Assembly (NCBI GenBank): GCA_963849115.1
Contig: CAWKGK010000005.1
Span: 52,932 to 116,931, forward strand
Direction of reading: 5' to 3'
Source of the DNA: JACDAL01 sp963849115
GTDB taxonomy: Bacteria; Actinomycetota; CADDZG01; WHSQ01
DNA: 64,000 nt
The notes below the pieces were generated by a model that was not told the origin of the DNA, ran no database searches, and was given only the letters and a program-made list of their open reading frames with translations. Positions within the stretch are counted from its first letter, which is position 1. Each line of letters begins with the position of its first letter. Positions 35,822 through 44,447 of the stretch are shown here, one piece after another. A program made the position numbers and the translations under genes.

Positions 35822-36871
35822 TCACGAGGCGGCGGCGATGACCTCCTTGACTTCGACGGAGCGTCCCTCGCGCTGCGACGACTCCAGGGCGGCCCCCACC
35901 ACCGCCAGGGCCGCAATGGCCTCGCTCGCCCCCACCTCGACGTCGGACTCTCCTCTGATGGCAAGGCCGAACTCGTCCAGCTGCTCCAGGAACATGTCGC
36001 TCGGGGGGAGCTCGACCTGGGAACGCTCGGACTCGCCGTAGAACTGCGAGCGCAAGGTGCTGTACTTGTCTGCCATGTGCGACTCGTTCCAGTGGGTGAA
36101 GTCGAGATCGTAGAAGAGGTTGGCCTTGGTTCCAAGCAGGTTCATTGAATAGACTCCCGGCGAAGCCCACCCGCAACCGAGATAGCCGAGACAACCGCTC
36201 TCGAACTCGCATAGAACCATCGTTGCATCGGGCACCTCGGCGCGCGTGTAGAGACGCTTGACGTTGGCGTTGACCGACCTCACCGGCCCCAGCAGGAACT
36301 GCAAGTTGTCGGCGTGGTGCACGCCCAGCTGAATGAGCGAGCCTCCCGGGCTCTTGTCGGCATAGAAACGCCAAGTCTTCTCGGTGAGCTCCAACCCCCT
36401 TTCGTTGGAGAAGTTCGCCTCCGCCAGGGAGATGTCGCCCATCCGGCCCTCGTCGAGCCAGGTCTTCATCTGGCGATGGCCCGCCAGACGGCGAGCGCTA
36501 TGCCCGACGGAAAAGACCGCCTCGGAGGAGGCGACCAGCGCGGCGATGGCCATTGCATCCTCCAGCCTGTGTGCTATCGGCTTGTCCGTGTAGACCGATT
36601 TGCCGGCCTCGATAGCCTGGAAAATGACGTCCTTGTGGGTGTCGTTGGGTGTGGTGATGATCACGCCCTCGACGGAATCGTCGGCCAGGAGCTCCTCGTA
36701 GGTACGAGCATCGCGGGCAATGTCGAACTCCTGAGAGAACGCGGCGCGTCTCCGCTCGTCGCGGCTGTAGCAGCTCACCAGCTCGATGACCGAGCTGCGC
36801 TGCGCTGCGCGCGCCAGAACCTTAGCCCAGCGCCCCAGACCCACCGAAGCCAACCGCACTCTGTCATCCAC
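35822..36871 (-). CDS. Gfo/Idh/MocA-family oxidoreductase
   Basis: 349 aa NAD(P)-dependent dehydrogenase. The Rossmann start is VRLASVGLGRWAKVLARAA, the conserved VYTDKPIA has the catalytic Lys of the EKP-like motif, and GGSLIQLGVHHADNLQFL matches the substrate region. It acts on sugars, inositols or related polyols in known members. Last gene of the 2-hydroxyacid dehydrogenase-creatininase-cupin operon; 15 bases separate it from the cupin gene. Confidence 0.92.
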   Translation of the reverse strand: MDDRVRLASVGLGRWAKVLARAAQRSSVIELVSCYSRDERRRAAFSQEFDIARDARTYEELLADDSVEGVIITTPNDTHKDVIFQAIEAGKSVYTDKPIAHRLEDAMAIAALVASSEAVFSVGHSARRLAGHRQMKTWLDEGRMGDISLAEANFSNERGLELTEKTWRFYADKSPGGSLIQLGVHHADNLQFLLGPVRSVNANVKRLYTRAEVPDATMVLCEFESGCLGYLGCGWASPGVYSMNLLGTKANLFYDLDFTHWNESHMADKYSTLRSQFYGESERSQVELPPSDMFLEQLDEFGLAIRGESDVEVGASEAIAALAVVGAALESSQREGRSVEVKEVIAAAS

Positions 36872-36886
36872 CTGCTTGCCTCTCTC

Positions 36887-37255
36887 TCAGCCCTCGGTGA
36901 TAACTACGTCTTCGAGCTCTTCGGTGGCGGCGGACACGTCCTCAACCGGAAAAAAGCACACCAGCTCCATCGAAGTGCCGGGGTCTGGAATCGTCCCATG
37001 AGCAACCCCGGGCTCGACGAGGGCGCAATCTCCCTGCTCGAAGCTGCTGAAGACACCGTCTTCCCATAATCGTCCCGAACCTGTAATCACAAATATCACT
37101 TCCCGACACCGGGGGTGGCGGTGGGCGAACCGGCGACCGGCCTCCACGGACACCACACGCATCGAAAACCCGAGCGGAGCTGCCGCCCTCAGCGGATCGG
37201 CCGATCTACGCCCGGGCAGCTCGATGTAGTCGCGTTGTGCGCGCGACAGGATCAC
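36887..37255 (-). CDS. Single-domain cupin protein
   Basis: 122 aa with both cupin motifs: RFAHRHPRCREVIFVITGSG (His metal ligands and Glu) and GDCALVEPGVAHGTIPDPG. It could be a small isomerase, dioxygenase or sensor. The GTG start overlaps the creatininase-like gene stop by 4 bases, so it is translationally coupled. Confidence 0.88.
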   Translation of the reverse strand: MILSRAQRDYIELPGRRSADPLRAAAPLGFSMRVVSVEAGRRFAHRHPRCREVIFVITGSGRLWEDGVFSSFEQGDCALVEPGVAHGTIPDPGTSMELVCFFPVEDVSAATEELEDVVITEG

Positions 37256-38007
37256 GCCCCGGCCCCCAACGCGCCGATGCTTCTGAGGCGCTCGGCGATA
37301 GCGACCGCAACTTCAGCGGCAAAGCCCGTCGCGCGCTCCTCGGTGGCCCATTGAGGGTCGCCATACCACCCCTCTTCTGCGATCTCTGAAACGTCGGTGA
37401 CAAACCCGTAGACATCGCGTGCCCTGCGCATCTGATCCGTCTCGGCTGCCCCTGCAGGGCGCGTCGCGGAACCCGCCCGAGCCAGGTCCACCAGTTGACC
37501 ATCGCGCGCCATCACCGCAAGCGCCTCGATCCCTCCGCCGTGTGTCAACGACCCCCCCTCGGGGGCGTAGATGCTCTCGGCGACGTAGCAAGCCTGGGCG
37601 ACAAAGAAGCGCGCCCCGGTGTGCTCCTGAAGCTCTGTGGCCACCGCATCCAGAGACGGCGAGTTGAGCTCATGCCAGTTCACGAACACAATCGTTCGTG
37701 CACCCATCCGCACGAGCTCCACACACACATCCTTCACGAGCGCCTCGAATGTCTCGCGCCGGAGCGAGATCGTGCCCGGATGTCCGGCGTGAAGGGGGGT
37801 GATTCCGTAGGGGCAGAACGGCGCGTACAGCCCTCCGCAGAACTCCACGAGGGCACGTGCCACGAGCTCGGCCGCAATCGTGTCGGTACCGCAGGGGAGG
37901 TGGGGGCCGTGCTGCTCGATGCTGCCGAAGGGGATGACTGCAAGGGGCGTTGCCCTCAAGAGCTCCGCAACCGAGGGGCTCGAGAGCTCCTCCAGGGAAT
38001 TGCTCAT
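37252..38007 (-). CDS. Creatininase-family amidohydrolase
   Basis: 251 aa. The family metal-binding start PFGSIEQHGPHLPCGTDTIAAE is intact (Glu, His, Asp), with HAGHPGTISLRRETF and VNWHELNSPSLD in place of the usual NGHGGN. The LTHGGGIEALAVM segment differs from the common HAGExETS. Members hydrolyse cyclic amides, formamides or glycylated peptides. Its start overlaps the hydroxyacid dehydrogenase stop. With the two M24 creatinase-like genes further on, a creatinine-like or other cyclic-amide substrate is a fair guess. Confidence 0.87.
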   Translation of the reverse strand: MSNSLEELSSPSVAELLRATPLAVIPFGSIEQHGPHLPCGTDTIAAELVARALVEFCGGLYAPFCPYGITPLHAGHPGTISLRRETFEALVKDVCVELVRMGARTIVFVNWHELNSPSLDAVATELQEHTGARFFVAQACYVAESIYAPEGGSLTHGGGIEALAVMARDGQLVDLARAGSATRPAGAAETDQMRRARDVYGFVTDVSEIAEEGWYGDPQWATEERATGFAAEVAVAIAERLRSIGALGAGA

Positions 38008-38960
38008 GGATGCTGCTGCTCAGGGCGAGCCGCGACGTGAAGAGGAGGCAGTTCGTCGAGAATGCGCAGTGCCTCCTGGGCCGCTTTCTCACGCAGGTCG
38101 CGCTCTGACTCCTCTGTGTACCAGGCCATGTGTGGCGTGAGGATGACACGCTCGGAGACGCCTTCGAACGCTCCCCCCGGAGGCTCCGGCGCGAAGACAT
38201 CGAGCGCGGCCCGTGCGGGCCGCTCCTCACGCAGACCGCGCGTCAGCGCGTCGAGATCGATGAGGGATCCGCGCGCGGTGTTGACGAGCAGCGAGTTCTC
38301 TTTCAGCCATCCCAGCTCCGTGGCTCCGAGCAGCGGACGTCCGTCCGACGGTCCCGGTACGTGAAGGGTGACGACATCGCTCCTACGCAGAAGGCTCTCG
38401 AAGGACGCCGGCTCGAGCGGCAGCCCCAGAGCCGCAGCGTCGACCGCAACGTCGTAGCCCAGCAGTTTGAAGGCAAAGGGGCTCAGCAGCTCGGCCACGC
38501 GCCGGCCGATGCGTCCAAGGCCTACGATTCCCACCGTCAGGGCCTGTGGCAGATGAAGTGGGCGCAACTCCTTTAGTCCCCATCCCCCACTCTTGACCAG
38601 AGCATCGGCGGCAATGAGTCCGCGCAAGGAGGCAAGAAGCAGGGAGACGGTGTGTAGAGCGACTGCGTCGGTGCCGTAGTCGGGCACGTATGACACCCAC
38701 ATGCCGGCGCGCGTTGCTGCGTCGAGATCCACCGAGTCCACTCCGACGCCGTAGCGGACGATTGCACGGCAGGTAAGGCGCTCGATGACCGCGGCGTCGA
38801 ACTGCGGGCTACCCCCGGCGAGGATCACCTCCGCATCACCCGCCTCGGCCACGATGCCGTCGGCGGAGGCGCCTTCCCCGCTCCTCAAACGCACGCCGCG
38901 GCCCGCGAAGGCCCGCTCCTCAATGGAGAAGTCCCCATAGCGAGTGCCGAGGATCGCCAC
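38004..38960 (-). CDS. D-2-hydroxyacid dehydrogenase
   Basis: About 318 aa NAD-dependent enzyme. The NAD motif TVGIVGLGRIGRRVAELL is central; the catalytic Arg is in VNTARGSLID, and the Glu/His pair near ILTPHMAWYTEESE. GTG 38960 is used as a canonical start, but no ribosome-binding site fits it. An ATT codon at 38972, six bases after GGAGG, fits the spacing much better. The much longer upstream frame overlaps the operator and LacI start region. First gene of a four-gene operon divergent from the regulator. Confidence 0.88.
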   Translation of the reverse strand: MAILGTRYGDFSIEERAFAGRGVRLRSGEGASADGIVAEAGDAEVILAGGSPQFDAAVIERLTCRAIVRYGVGVDSVDLDAATRAGMWVSYVPDYGTDAVALHTVSLLLASLRGLIAADALVKSGGWGLKELRPLHLPQALTVGIVGLGRIGRRVAELLSPFAFKLLGYDVAVDAAALGLPLEPASFESLLRRSDVVTLHVPGPSDGRPLLGATELGWLKENSLLVNTARGSLIDLDALTRGLREERPARAALDVFAPEPPGGAFEGVSERVILTPHMAWYTEESERDLREKAAQEALRILDELPPLHVAARPEQQHP

Positions 38961-39057
38961 AGTCGTCGTAATGTCACCCCTCCTGCTTGAGCCGCGCCAT
39001 CCCCGGTTCCGGTGTTGCCGTCGTTGCAATATGAACCGGCGACCGGTGCAAGCGCTC

Positions 39058-39069
39058 GCAATCGATTGC
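39058..39069. promoter_or_regulatory. LacI-type operator, site 4
   Basis: Perfect palindrome GCAATCGATTGC between the divergent 2-hydroxyacid dehydrogenase operon and the LacI gene, so the regulator probably controls itself. Confidence 0.82.
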
Positions 39070-39151
39070 AGTATTCTCGGCCCGTTCGTGGGTGTCAAGC
39101 GAGTGCCGGCGCCGACCGGAGCGCCACGCTAGAAACAGCGGACGAAAGGGT

Positions 39152-40189
39152 GTGTCGGGGACCTTGGCAGCACCTGTGATCACCTTGCGCGACGTTGCCA
39201 AAAGCGCCGGCGTGCACGCCGGCACCGTGTCGCGTGCACTGAACCCGCGCACTCGTTACCTGGTGAGCGCCGAAACCGCCCGGCGAGTCATGCGGGCAGC
39301 AGACAAACTGGGATACCGGCCCAACTCGATAGCTCGCAGTCTCAAGACCAACCGCTCGCAGACGATCGGTGTGTTGCTGCCCGACCTCACGAACCCCTTG
39401 TTCCCTCCCATCGTCAGAGGAATAGAAGACGCGTTGGCGCAGGCTGGGTACACCGCGCTGCTCGCCAATTCGGACAACGATCCAGCCAAAGAGCGACTGC
39501 ACTTTGAGACCATGAGGGCGCGCCACGTCGAAGGCTTCATCATGGCGACCGCCCACAGGGAGCACCCATTGATCGAGGAGGCAATTGCTGCGGGCGTTCC
39601 GATCGTGCTCGTCAACCGCACGGTGGACAGCGGCCGCGCCTTTGCCGTGATCAGCGACGACCACAAGGGCGCGGCCCTGGCGGTGAGCCACCTCGCATCG
39701 CTGGGTCACGAGAAGATCGCCCACATCGTCGGGCCGGAGGCCTACTCTACGGGCAGAGTTCGCCACCGCGGCTTCGTCGAGGGAATGAGGATCGCCGGCC
39801 TCAAGGCGGATCGCCGGCTGATCCGCTTCACGCGTTCCTTCACCGAGGACGAGGGGGGCCGGGTGTTCCGAAAGCTCTGGGACGACAAGAGACGCTTCAC
39901 CGCGGTGTTCGCGGGCAATGATCTTCTGGCCCTCGGTTGTTACGACGTCCTTGCCGAGGCCGGGCTGCGCTGCCCCGAGGACATCTCGATCGTTGGCTTC
40001 AACGACATCCCCTTTCTCGACAAGCTGAGCCCGCCACTCACCACCGTGCGGGTTCCCCATTACGAGATCGGGAGCCGGGCCACCGAGCTGCTGCTGCGAA
40101 GGCTCGACGATCCTTCCTCCGAACCCGTGACCGTTCTGTTGCAGCCCCAACTCGTCGTACGAGGCTCCACCTGCCCGCCCCGCGGCTGA
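39152..40189 (+). CDS. LacI-family transcriptional regulator
   Basis: 345 aa. The helix-turn-helix ITLRDVAKSAGVHAGTVSRAL (residues 10-30) is followed by the hinge helix GYRPNSIARSLKT, whose Leu intercalates at the centre of LacI operators. The rest is a periplasmic-binding-like effector domain (IGVLLPDLTNPLFPPIVRG; SIVGFNDIPFLDKL). The TVSRALN recognition helix suits GCAA..CG..TTGC palindromes such as the seven in this island. GTG 39152 is used; TTG 39164 is an alternative. The effector is unknown. Confidence 0.93.
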   Translation: MSGTLAAPVITLRDVAKSAGVHAGTVSRALNPRTRYLVSAETARRVMRAADKLGYRPNSIARSLKTNRSQTIGVLLPDLTNPLFPPIVRGIEDALAQAGYTALLANSDNDPAKERLHFETMRARHVEGFIMATAHREHPLIEEAIAAGVPIVLVNRTVDSGRAFAVISDDHKGAALAVSHLASLGHEKIAHIVGPEAYSTGRVRHRGFVEGMRIAGLKADRRLIRFTRSFTEDEGGRVFRKLWDDKRRFTAVFAGNDLLALGCYDVLAEAGLRCPEDISIVGFNDIPFLDKLSPPLTTVRVPHYEIGSRATELLLRRLDDPSSEPVTVLLQPQLVVRGSTCPPRG

Positions 40190-40199
40190 CCACTCGGCC

Positions 40200-41393
40200 T
40201 CAGCGACGCGTTCTCCATAGCACCAGAGCCAACACCACGCAGCCCGCGAGGGCCGGCAGGACCATGATCAGGGCTGCCGCTCGCAGGCCGATCAGACTCG
40301 CAATGGCGCCGTCGACGAGGCTCCCGATGGGCCGGGAGCCGTGAAAGGAGAGGCTCCACAGAGACATGATTCGGCCCCGATGGGCTTCCTCGAGGGCAAG
40401 GTGGAGCAGGCTCGTCGCAACGGTGACCGAGGCCAGGTATCCGAACCCCGCCAGCGCGAGTCCCGCCACCGCGACCGCTTCCCCGCTCGACAGGGCGAAC
40501 ACGGTCATGCCCGCGCTCAGGAGGCCGAGGGTCAGCACCATCAGAGGGTACGAAGGCGGTCGCCGGCCGACCAGCGTGAACGCGGCGAGCACGGCCCCCG
40601 CGCCGAAGGAGCCGACCAGCACGCCGGTGAAAGTGTCGGGCCGGCCGAACAGCTCGGTGGAAAACGACGGTGTGAGTGTATTGACCGGGTCTGCGCTGAG
40701 CGAGACGATGCCGACCACTAGCAAAGGACCCAGCAGCGAGCGCTGCTCCCTGACCATTCTCAAGCTGTCACGCAGGCGGGGGATTTCGTCGGGGAAGATT
40801 CGCTCGGTCCGAGGTGAGACCGCCGACACGCCCGCGACCAGCGCCAGATAAGAAAAGGCGTTAACCGCGAACGCGGTGGGAATACCGAAGCGGGCGATCA
40901 CCGCCACCGCAAGAACGGGCCCGAGGGCTCGTGAGAGATTGAACGTCACTGCGTTCAGCGCCACGGCCGCAGGCAGTTGCGGCGAGTCCACCAGCGCGGG
41001 CACCATCGCCTGCAGAGCAGGAGTGGTAACGGCAGTGGCCACCCCCAGCCCCAGGGCCAGCACCACCACCACCCACACGCTCGCGAGCCCCTCTGCAGTG
41101 AGCACCGCGAGCAATGCGGCCAAGCCCGCGGCGCCCAGCTGAGCGGTCACGACGAGACGGCGGCGGTCGAAACGATCTGCCGCCACGCCTGCCCAGGGGG
41201 CGAGGACGATGACCGCCGCGAACTGCGAGAAGTTGACGACGCCGACCAAGAAAGGCGAGCCGGTCAGGCGATATACCAACAGGACGGCGGCAATGCTCTG
41301 AAACCAGGTACCCGAGTTCGAGAGCAGGTTGCCGGCGAAGTAGGGCCAGAAGTTGCGCCCGACCAGCACTTTGCCGATCGATGTGCGCTCGCT
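40200..41393 (-). CDS. MFS transporter (EntS/MFS_3-like)
   Basis: About 397 aa with twelve predicted helices. The motif GVAADRFDRRRLVV is the MFS loop 2-3 signature; NLSRALGPVLAVAVI and the FG motif of the second half follow. Members export small molecules. The GTG at 41393 begins VSERTSIGK; the longer frame enters a non-coding repeat and is not used. It ends 10 bases from the LacI gene stop (convergent). Confidence 0.88.
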   Translation of the reverse strand, partial: SERTSIGKVLVGRNFWPYFAGNLLSNSGTWFQSIAAVLLVYRLTGSPFLVGVVNFSQFAAVIVLAPWAGVAADRFDRRRLVVTAQLGAAGLAALLAVLTAEGLASVWVVVVLALGLGVATAVTTPALQAMVPALVDSPQLPAAVALNAVTFNLSRALGPVLAVAVIARFGIPTAFAVNAFSYLALVAGVSAVSPRTERIFPDEIPRLRDSLRMVREQRSLLGPLLVVGIVSLSADPVNTLTPSFSTELFGRPDTFTGVLVGSFGAGAVLAAFTLVGRRPPSYPLMVLTLGLLSAGMTVFALSSGEAVAVAGLALAGFGYLASVTVATSLLHLALEEAHRGRIMSLWSLSFHGSRPIGSLVDGAIASLIGLRAAALIMVLPALAGCVVLALVLWRTRR

Positions 41394-41442
41394 CACGGTT
41401 TTCGGACCGGTGGACTCGAGGCGAGGGGCTCCGGGCCTGTGG

Positions 41443-41534
41443 CTGGGTGGCAAAAGCGAATCGTGAACTTCTGCCCACAAGAAACCGTGGGCAGACGCAC
41501 ACCGAGCTCACTTGCCACCATGGTTGGGCTGAGG
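41443..41534. repeat. 92-base structured repeat, copy A
   Basis: Starts CTGGGTGGCAAAAGC and ends GCCACCATGGTTGGGCTGAGG. The outer arms GGTGGCAA/TTGCCACC are perfect and a nested stem CTGCCCAC/GTGGGCAG closes the loop AAGAAACC. A copy of the same length in the same orientation is at 42868-42959. Confidence 0.85.
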
Positions 41535-41604
41535 CTCATGGTCTGATTCTCAGGGTTCTCGTTCAGCCGCAGCCTCGCTCAGGTCGGCCCAGCCGGAAGA
41601 GAGT

Positions 41605-42822
41605 TCAATGCTTCAGCCACACGGAGACATGCCGCGGTTGCATGGTCTCCTGAACCGTGGCAGTGAGGTCGTCGAGCAGCGCATCCAGCGCCACCTCCTC
41701 CCTCACGCGCGCCAGGAAGCCGTCGAGCGTCTTGACTGCGTCGTACTTCCCTCTATAGAAGTATCGGTCGACCGAGCTTTGGATGCGCCCCCGGGCGGGT
41801 TGGAACAGCGCCGCTACAACCATGGTGGAGATCGCCACGACCAGGCTGTTGCTCTGCCCGGTGATCCCCCGAAGCAGGCCGCCGATCCCCAGCACTCCGA
41901 CCACGTAGACCAATCCGAGAACCACCGTCAGGGAGGCGTAGACGAGCGTCCTGTTGATGAGGACGTCTATGTCGTAGAGGCGGTAGCGGAGGATCGCTAT
42001 CCCGGCGCCTATCGCGGGAGCGGCAAAAGCCGCCGTCACGAGGTCCTCCAGGACCCGCTGCGCACCCACGCCCGTAGTTCCTCTAACGATCAATATGGCC
42101 ATCTCTGCGGCGAAGAGGCCGGCGAGCACTGCGACGGCATAGACGAACCACTTGAGCTGTTGGCGTTCGACGCCGCGCGAGCGGCGGAAGCGCACCACCA
42201 TCGACGCCGCCGCCGCAACGAAGCAGACGGGGCCAAGGACGGAGCCGAAGTCTAAGACCATGAGCAGGGCATTCGCGTTCTCGAGTGCATAGGGGTTGCG
42301 AATGTCGTAAGGCGGAGGCCCCAGCAGCGCCGAATCCAAGGCTACGCCCAGGACCGCGAGAGTCATGGCCGCGACGCCTACCCACAGGACCGGACTCCAG
42401 CGGCGAGACGGCAGCTTGCCGTTGGGAAAAAGGAGGGGCAGGAAGACCCCGATCGAAAACGTGACAAACACCGAGCTCCAGGAGGAGAACCAGGCGCAGA
42501 AGACGCCGAGCGATCCCTCCGGATCTCGCAGGAACAGATATCGCCCTAGCTCGCCCGCAAAGTTCGACAGCGCGTTGGCCAAGCCGATGAAGAGGCACAG
42601 CCATCCCACCGCGTTGTCCGGCCTGCGAACGGCGATCAGCACTCCAACGATCGGGAAGGCTATCGTCACGGGCACGAACGCGATCGGGTTGTAAGCGGTT
42701 CCCCAATCGAGCACGGTGGGCACGAAACCGTTGAGCGCATAAACCACGCCGCTGGCGACCACGAGCACGAGGCTCGTGATGCAGATGAACCAGGCCGCCC
42801 GGCGGGTGGTTGAGGGTTTCAC
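41605..42822 (-). CDS. Membrane protein resembling a histidine-kinase sensor without kinase domain
   Basis: About 405 aa with about ten hydrophobic segments, then the cytoplasmic motif RYRLYDIDVLINRTLVYASL followed by two more helices and a soluble end RYFYRGKYDAVKTLDGFLARV. This tail normally leads into GAF and HATPase domains in actinobacterial sensor kinases. Here it stops at VSVWLKH after about 45 more residues, so no kinase is encoded. GTG 42822 is chosen; the upstream frame runs into the 92-base repeat. The gene is bracketed by two copies of that repeat. Confidence 0.72.
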   Translation of the reverse strand: MKPSTTRRAAWFICITSLVLVVASGVVYALNGFVPTVLDWGTAYNPIAFVPVTIAFPIVGVLIAVRRPDNAVGWLCLFIGLANALSNFAGELGRYLFLRDPEGSLGVFCAWFSSWSSVFVTFSIGVFLPLLFPNGKLPSRRWSPVLWVGVAAMTLAVLGVALDSALLGPPPYDIRNPYALENANALLMVLDFGSVLGPVCFVAAAASMVVRFRRSRGVERQQLKWFVYAVAVLAGLFAAEMAILIVRGTTGVGAQRVLEDLVTAAFAAPAIGAGIAILRYRLYDIDVLINRTLVYASLTVVLGLVYVVGVLGIGGLLRGITGQSNSLVVAISTMVVAALFQPARGRIQSSVDRYFYRGKYDAVKTLDGFLARVREEVALDALLDDLTATVQETMQPRHVSVWLKH

Positions 42823-42867
42823 GAGCTCATCTAACCGCACGAGGTGTCGCAAGAACGTTACGAGCCC

Positions 42868-42959
42868 CTGGGTGGCAAAAGCAAACCGTGTGCTTCTGCC
42901 CACAAGAAACCGTGGGTAGACGCACACCGTGGTCATTTGCCACCATGGTTGGGCTGTGG
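42868..42959. repeat. 92-base structured repeat, copy B
   Basis: Same orientation and length as copy A, with about 16 substitutions; compensating or G-U pairs keep the fold (CTGCCCAC/GTGGGTAG) and add GTGTGC/GCACAC. The gap of about 316 bases from 42823 to 43138 holds this repeat and operator site 5; I see no gene in it. Confidence 0.85.
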
Positions 42960-43043
42960 TGGGGGGCAGCGTTCGAGCTGTGACGAGCGAACCCATCGCC
43001 TTTACAAGAAGCCAACATGAATCTTATGATGCCCCTGTCGTAT

Positions 43044-43055
43044 GCAATCGATTGC
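43044..43055. promoter_or_regulatory. LacI-type operator, site 5
   Basis: GCAATCGATTGC inside the longer palindrome TGCAATCGATTGCA, 84 bases upstream of the Liv-type binding-protein gene start. Confidence 0.8.
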
Positions 43056-43138
43056 ATCAGCCAACGGCCCGCCCGCAGGGGGCCGGGCCATGGGAGTTTT
43101 GCGTTGGGCCTCTCGGCTCGCGCAGGGGGGAGGCAGTC

Positions 43139-44416
43139 TTGTCACCCAGGTCGGGATCATCCTGGAACCGGAGGTCGCGCGCGGGGGCCGGCGGGCGCTC
43201 GAGCGTCCTGGCGACGCTGGTGATGTCGGTCGCTCTGTTCGCCGCAGCCTGCGGTGGCTCGGACTCTGGAGGAGGCTCGGGCGAGCCGGCAAGCGACGGC
43301 CCCATTCGTATCGGCGCATCGCTGCCCCTGACCGGAGACTTCGCCCAGCCGGGGTCGGCCGCGGGCCAGGGATACGAAGTGTGGGAGGAGATGATCAACG
43401 CCGAGGGCGGCTTGCTCGGCCGCGACGTCGAGCTGGTCATCCTCGACGACGCCAGCGACCAGAACACTGTGGTCGCCGACTACAACCGGCTGATCTCGCA
43501 GGAACAGGTCGACCTTCTGCTCGGAACCTTCTCCTCGCTGCTCAACCTGCCCGCCTCGGCGGTCGCCGAGCGGAACCGCATGGTCTACGTCGAACCCGCG
43601 GGAGGCGCTCCCGAGATATTCGAACGCGACTTCAAGTACCTCTTCTTCGCTCAACCGGCGACCGCTCCCCACCAGGCCGACATCTTCGTCGAGTACATCG
43701 AGAGCCTGCCCGAGGACCAGCGTCCTGCCACCGCCGCCTACCCGACACAGGACGATCCCTTCACGAAACCGGTCATCGACACGATCCAGGCGAGGCTCGA
43801 GGAGCTCGGAGTAGAGACCGTGTACTCGAAGGTGTACCCGCCGGACACGACCAACTTCGACTCGATCGGCAACGCCATCAGCTCCGCCGGGCCCGAACTG
43901 GTGGCTCAGGGCGCGGTGTTCGAAGATGGGGTCGGGCTCATTCGCTCGATGCAGCGAGCGGACTTCAATCCTCAGATCCTGTTCCAGACCTCCGCCCCCT
44001 CGAACTCCACCCAGTACTCGGACGCGGTGGGGATCGAGAACACCGAAGGAATCTTCTACACGGTGAGCTGGAGCCCCGAGGCCGACTACCCGCTCAACGC
44101 AAAGTTCGTGAAGGCCTACGACGAGAAGTTCGGAGGCGAGCCTCCCGAGGACGCCGCCGATGCGTTCGCCGCCGCCCAGGTCCTGCAGACAGCCGTCGAG
44201 GAGGTCGGGGAAATCGATCAGGACGCCATCGCGGACTACCTGCACGAGAATCCGGTTGAGACCATCCTGGGTGAGCTCACCTGGGACGAGACCGGCGCGC
44301 CACAGGCTGAGTTCATCCTGGCGCAGTGGCAGAATGGCGCCCCCGAGGTCGTGCTCCCCGAGGAAGTCATCACCAGCGACAAGATCGTCTTCCCCAAACC
44401 GGAGTGGTCCGGTTAG
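43139..44416 (+). CDS. Branched-chain-amino-acid-type ABC transporter substrate-binding lipoprotein
   Basis: 425 aa lipoprotein. A twin-Arg/Arg-rich signal peptide with core VLATLVMSVALFAAAC places the lipidated Cys at 38. The Peripla_BP_6 domain starts IRIGASLPLTGDFAQPG and includes ELVILDDASDQNTVVADYN. TTG 43139 is chosen because GGAGG lies exactly five bases upstream; earlier in-frame codons run through the operator and have no such site. Known members bind amino acids, amides, urea or aromatic acids. First gene of the sbp-livH-livMG-livF operon. Confidence 0.92.
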   Translation: MSPRSGSSWNRRSRAGAGGRSSVLATLVMSVALFAAACGGSDSGGGSGEPASDGPIRIGASLPLTGDFAQPGSAAGQGYEVWEEMINAEGGLLGRDVELVILDDASDQNTVVADYNRLISQEQVDLLLGTFSSLLNLPASAVAERNRMVYVEPAGGAPEIFERDFKYLFFAQPATAPHQADIFVEYIESLPEDQRPATAAYPTQDDPFTKPVIDTIQARLEELGVETVYSKVYPPDTTNFDSIGNAISSAGPELVAQGAVFEDGVGLIRSMQRADFNPQILFQTSAPSNSTQYSDAVGIENTEGIFYTVSWSPEADYPLNAKFVKAYDEKFGGEPPEDAADAFAAAQVLQTAVEEVGEIDQDAIADYLHENPVETILGELTWDETGAPQAEFILAQWQNGAPEVVLPEEVITSDKIVFPKPEWSG

Positions 44417-44447
44417 TGATTAACGCCACGCTGAACAGAGCGGCGTC

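Noticed and set aside
41393..41511. Upstream extension of the MFS gene into the 92-base repeat, and the similar short peptides (VCVxPRFLVGRS) read from both repeat copies
   Set aside because: The peptides come from the conserved repeat itself; no ribosome-binding site, and the MFS family starts later.
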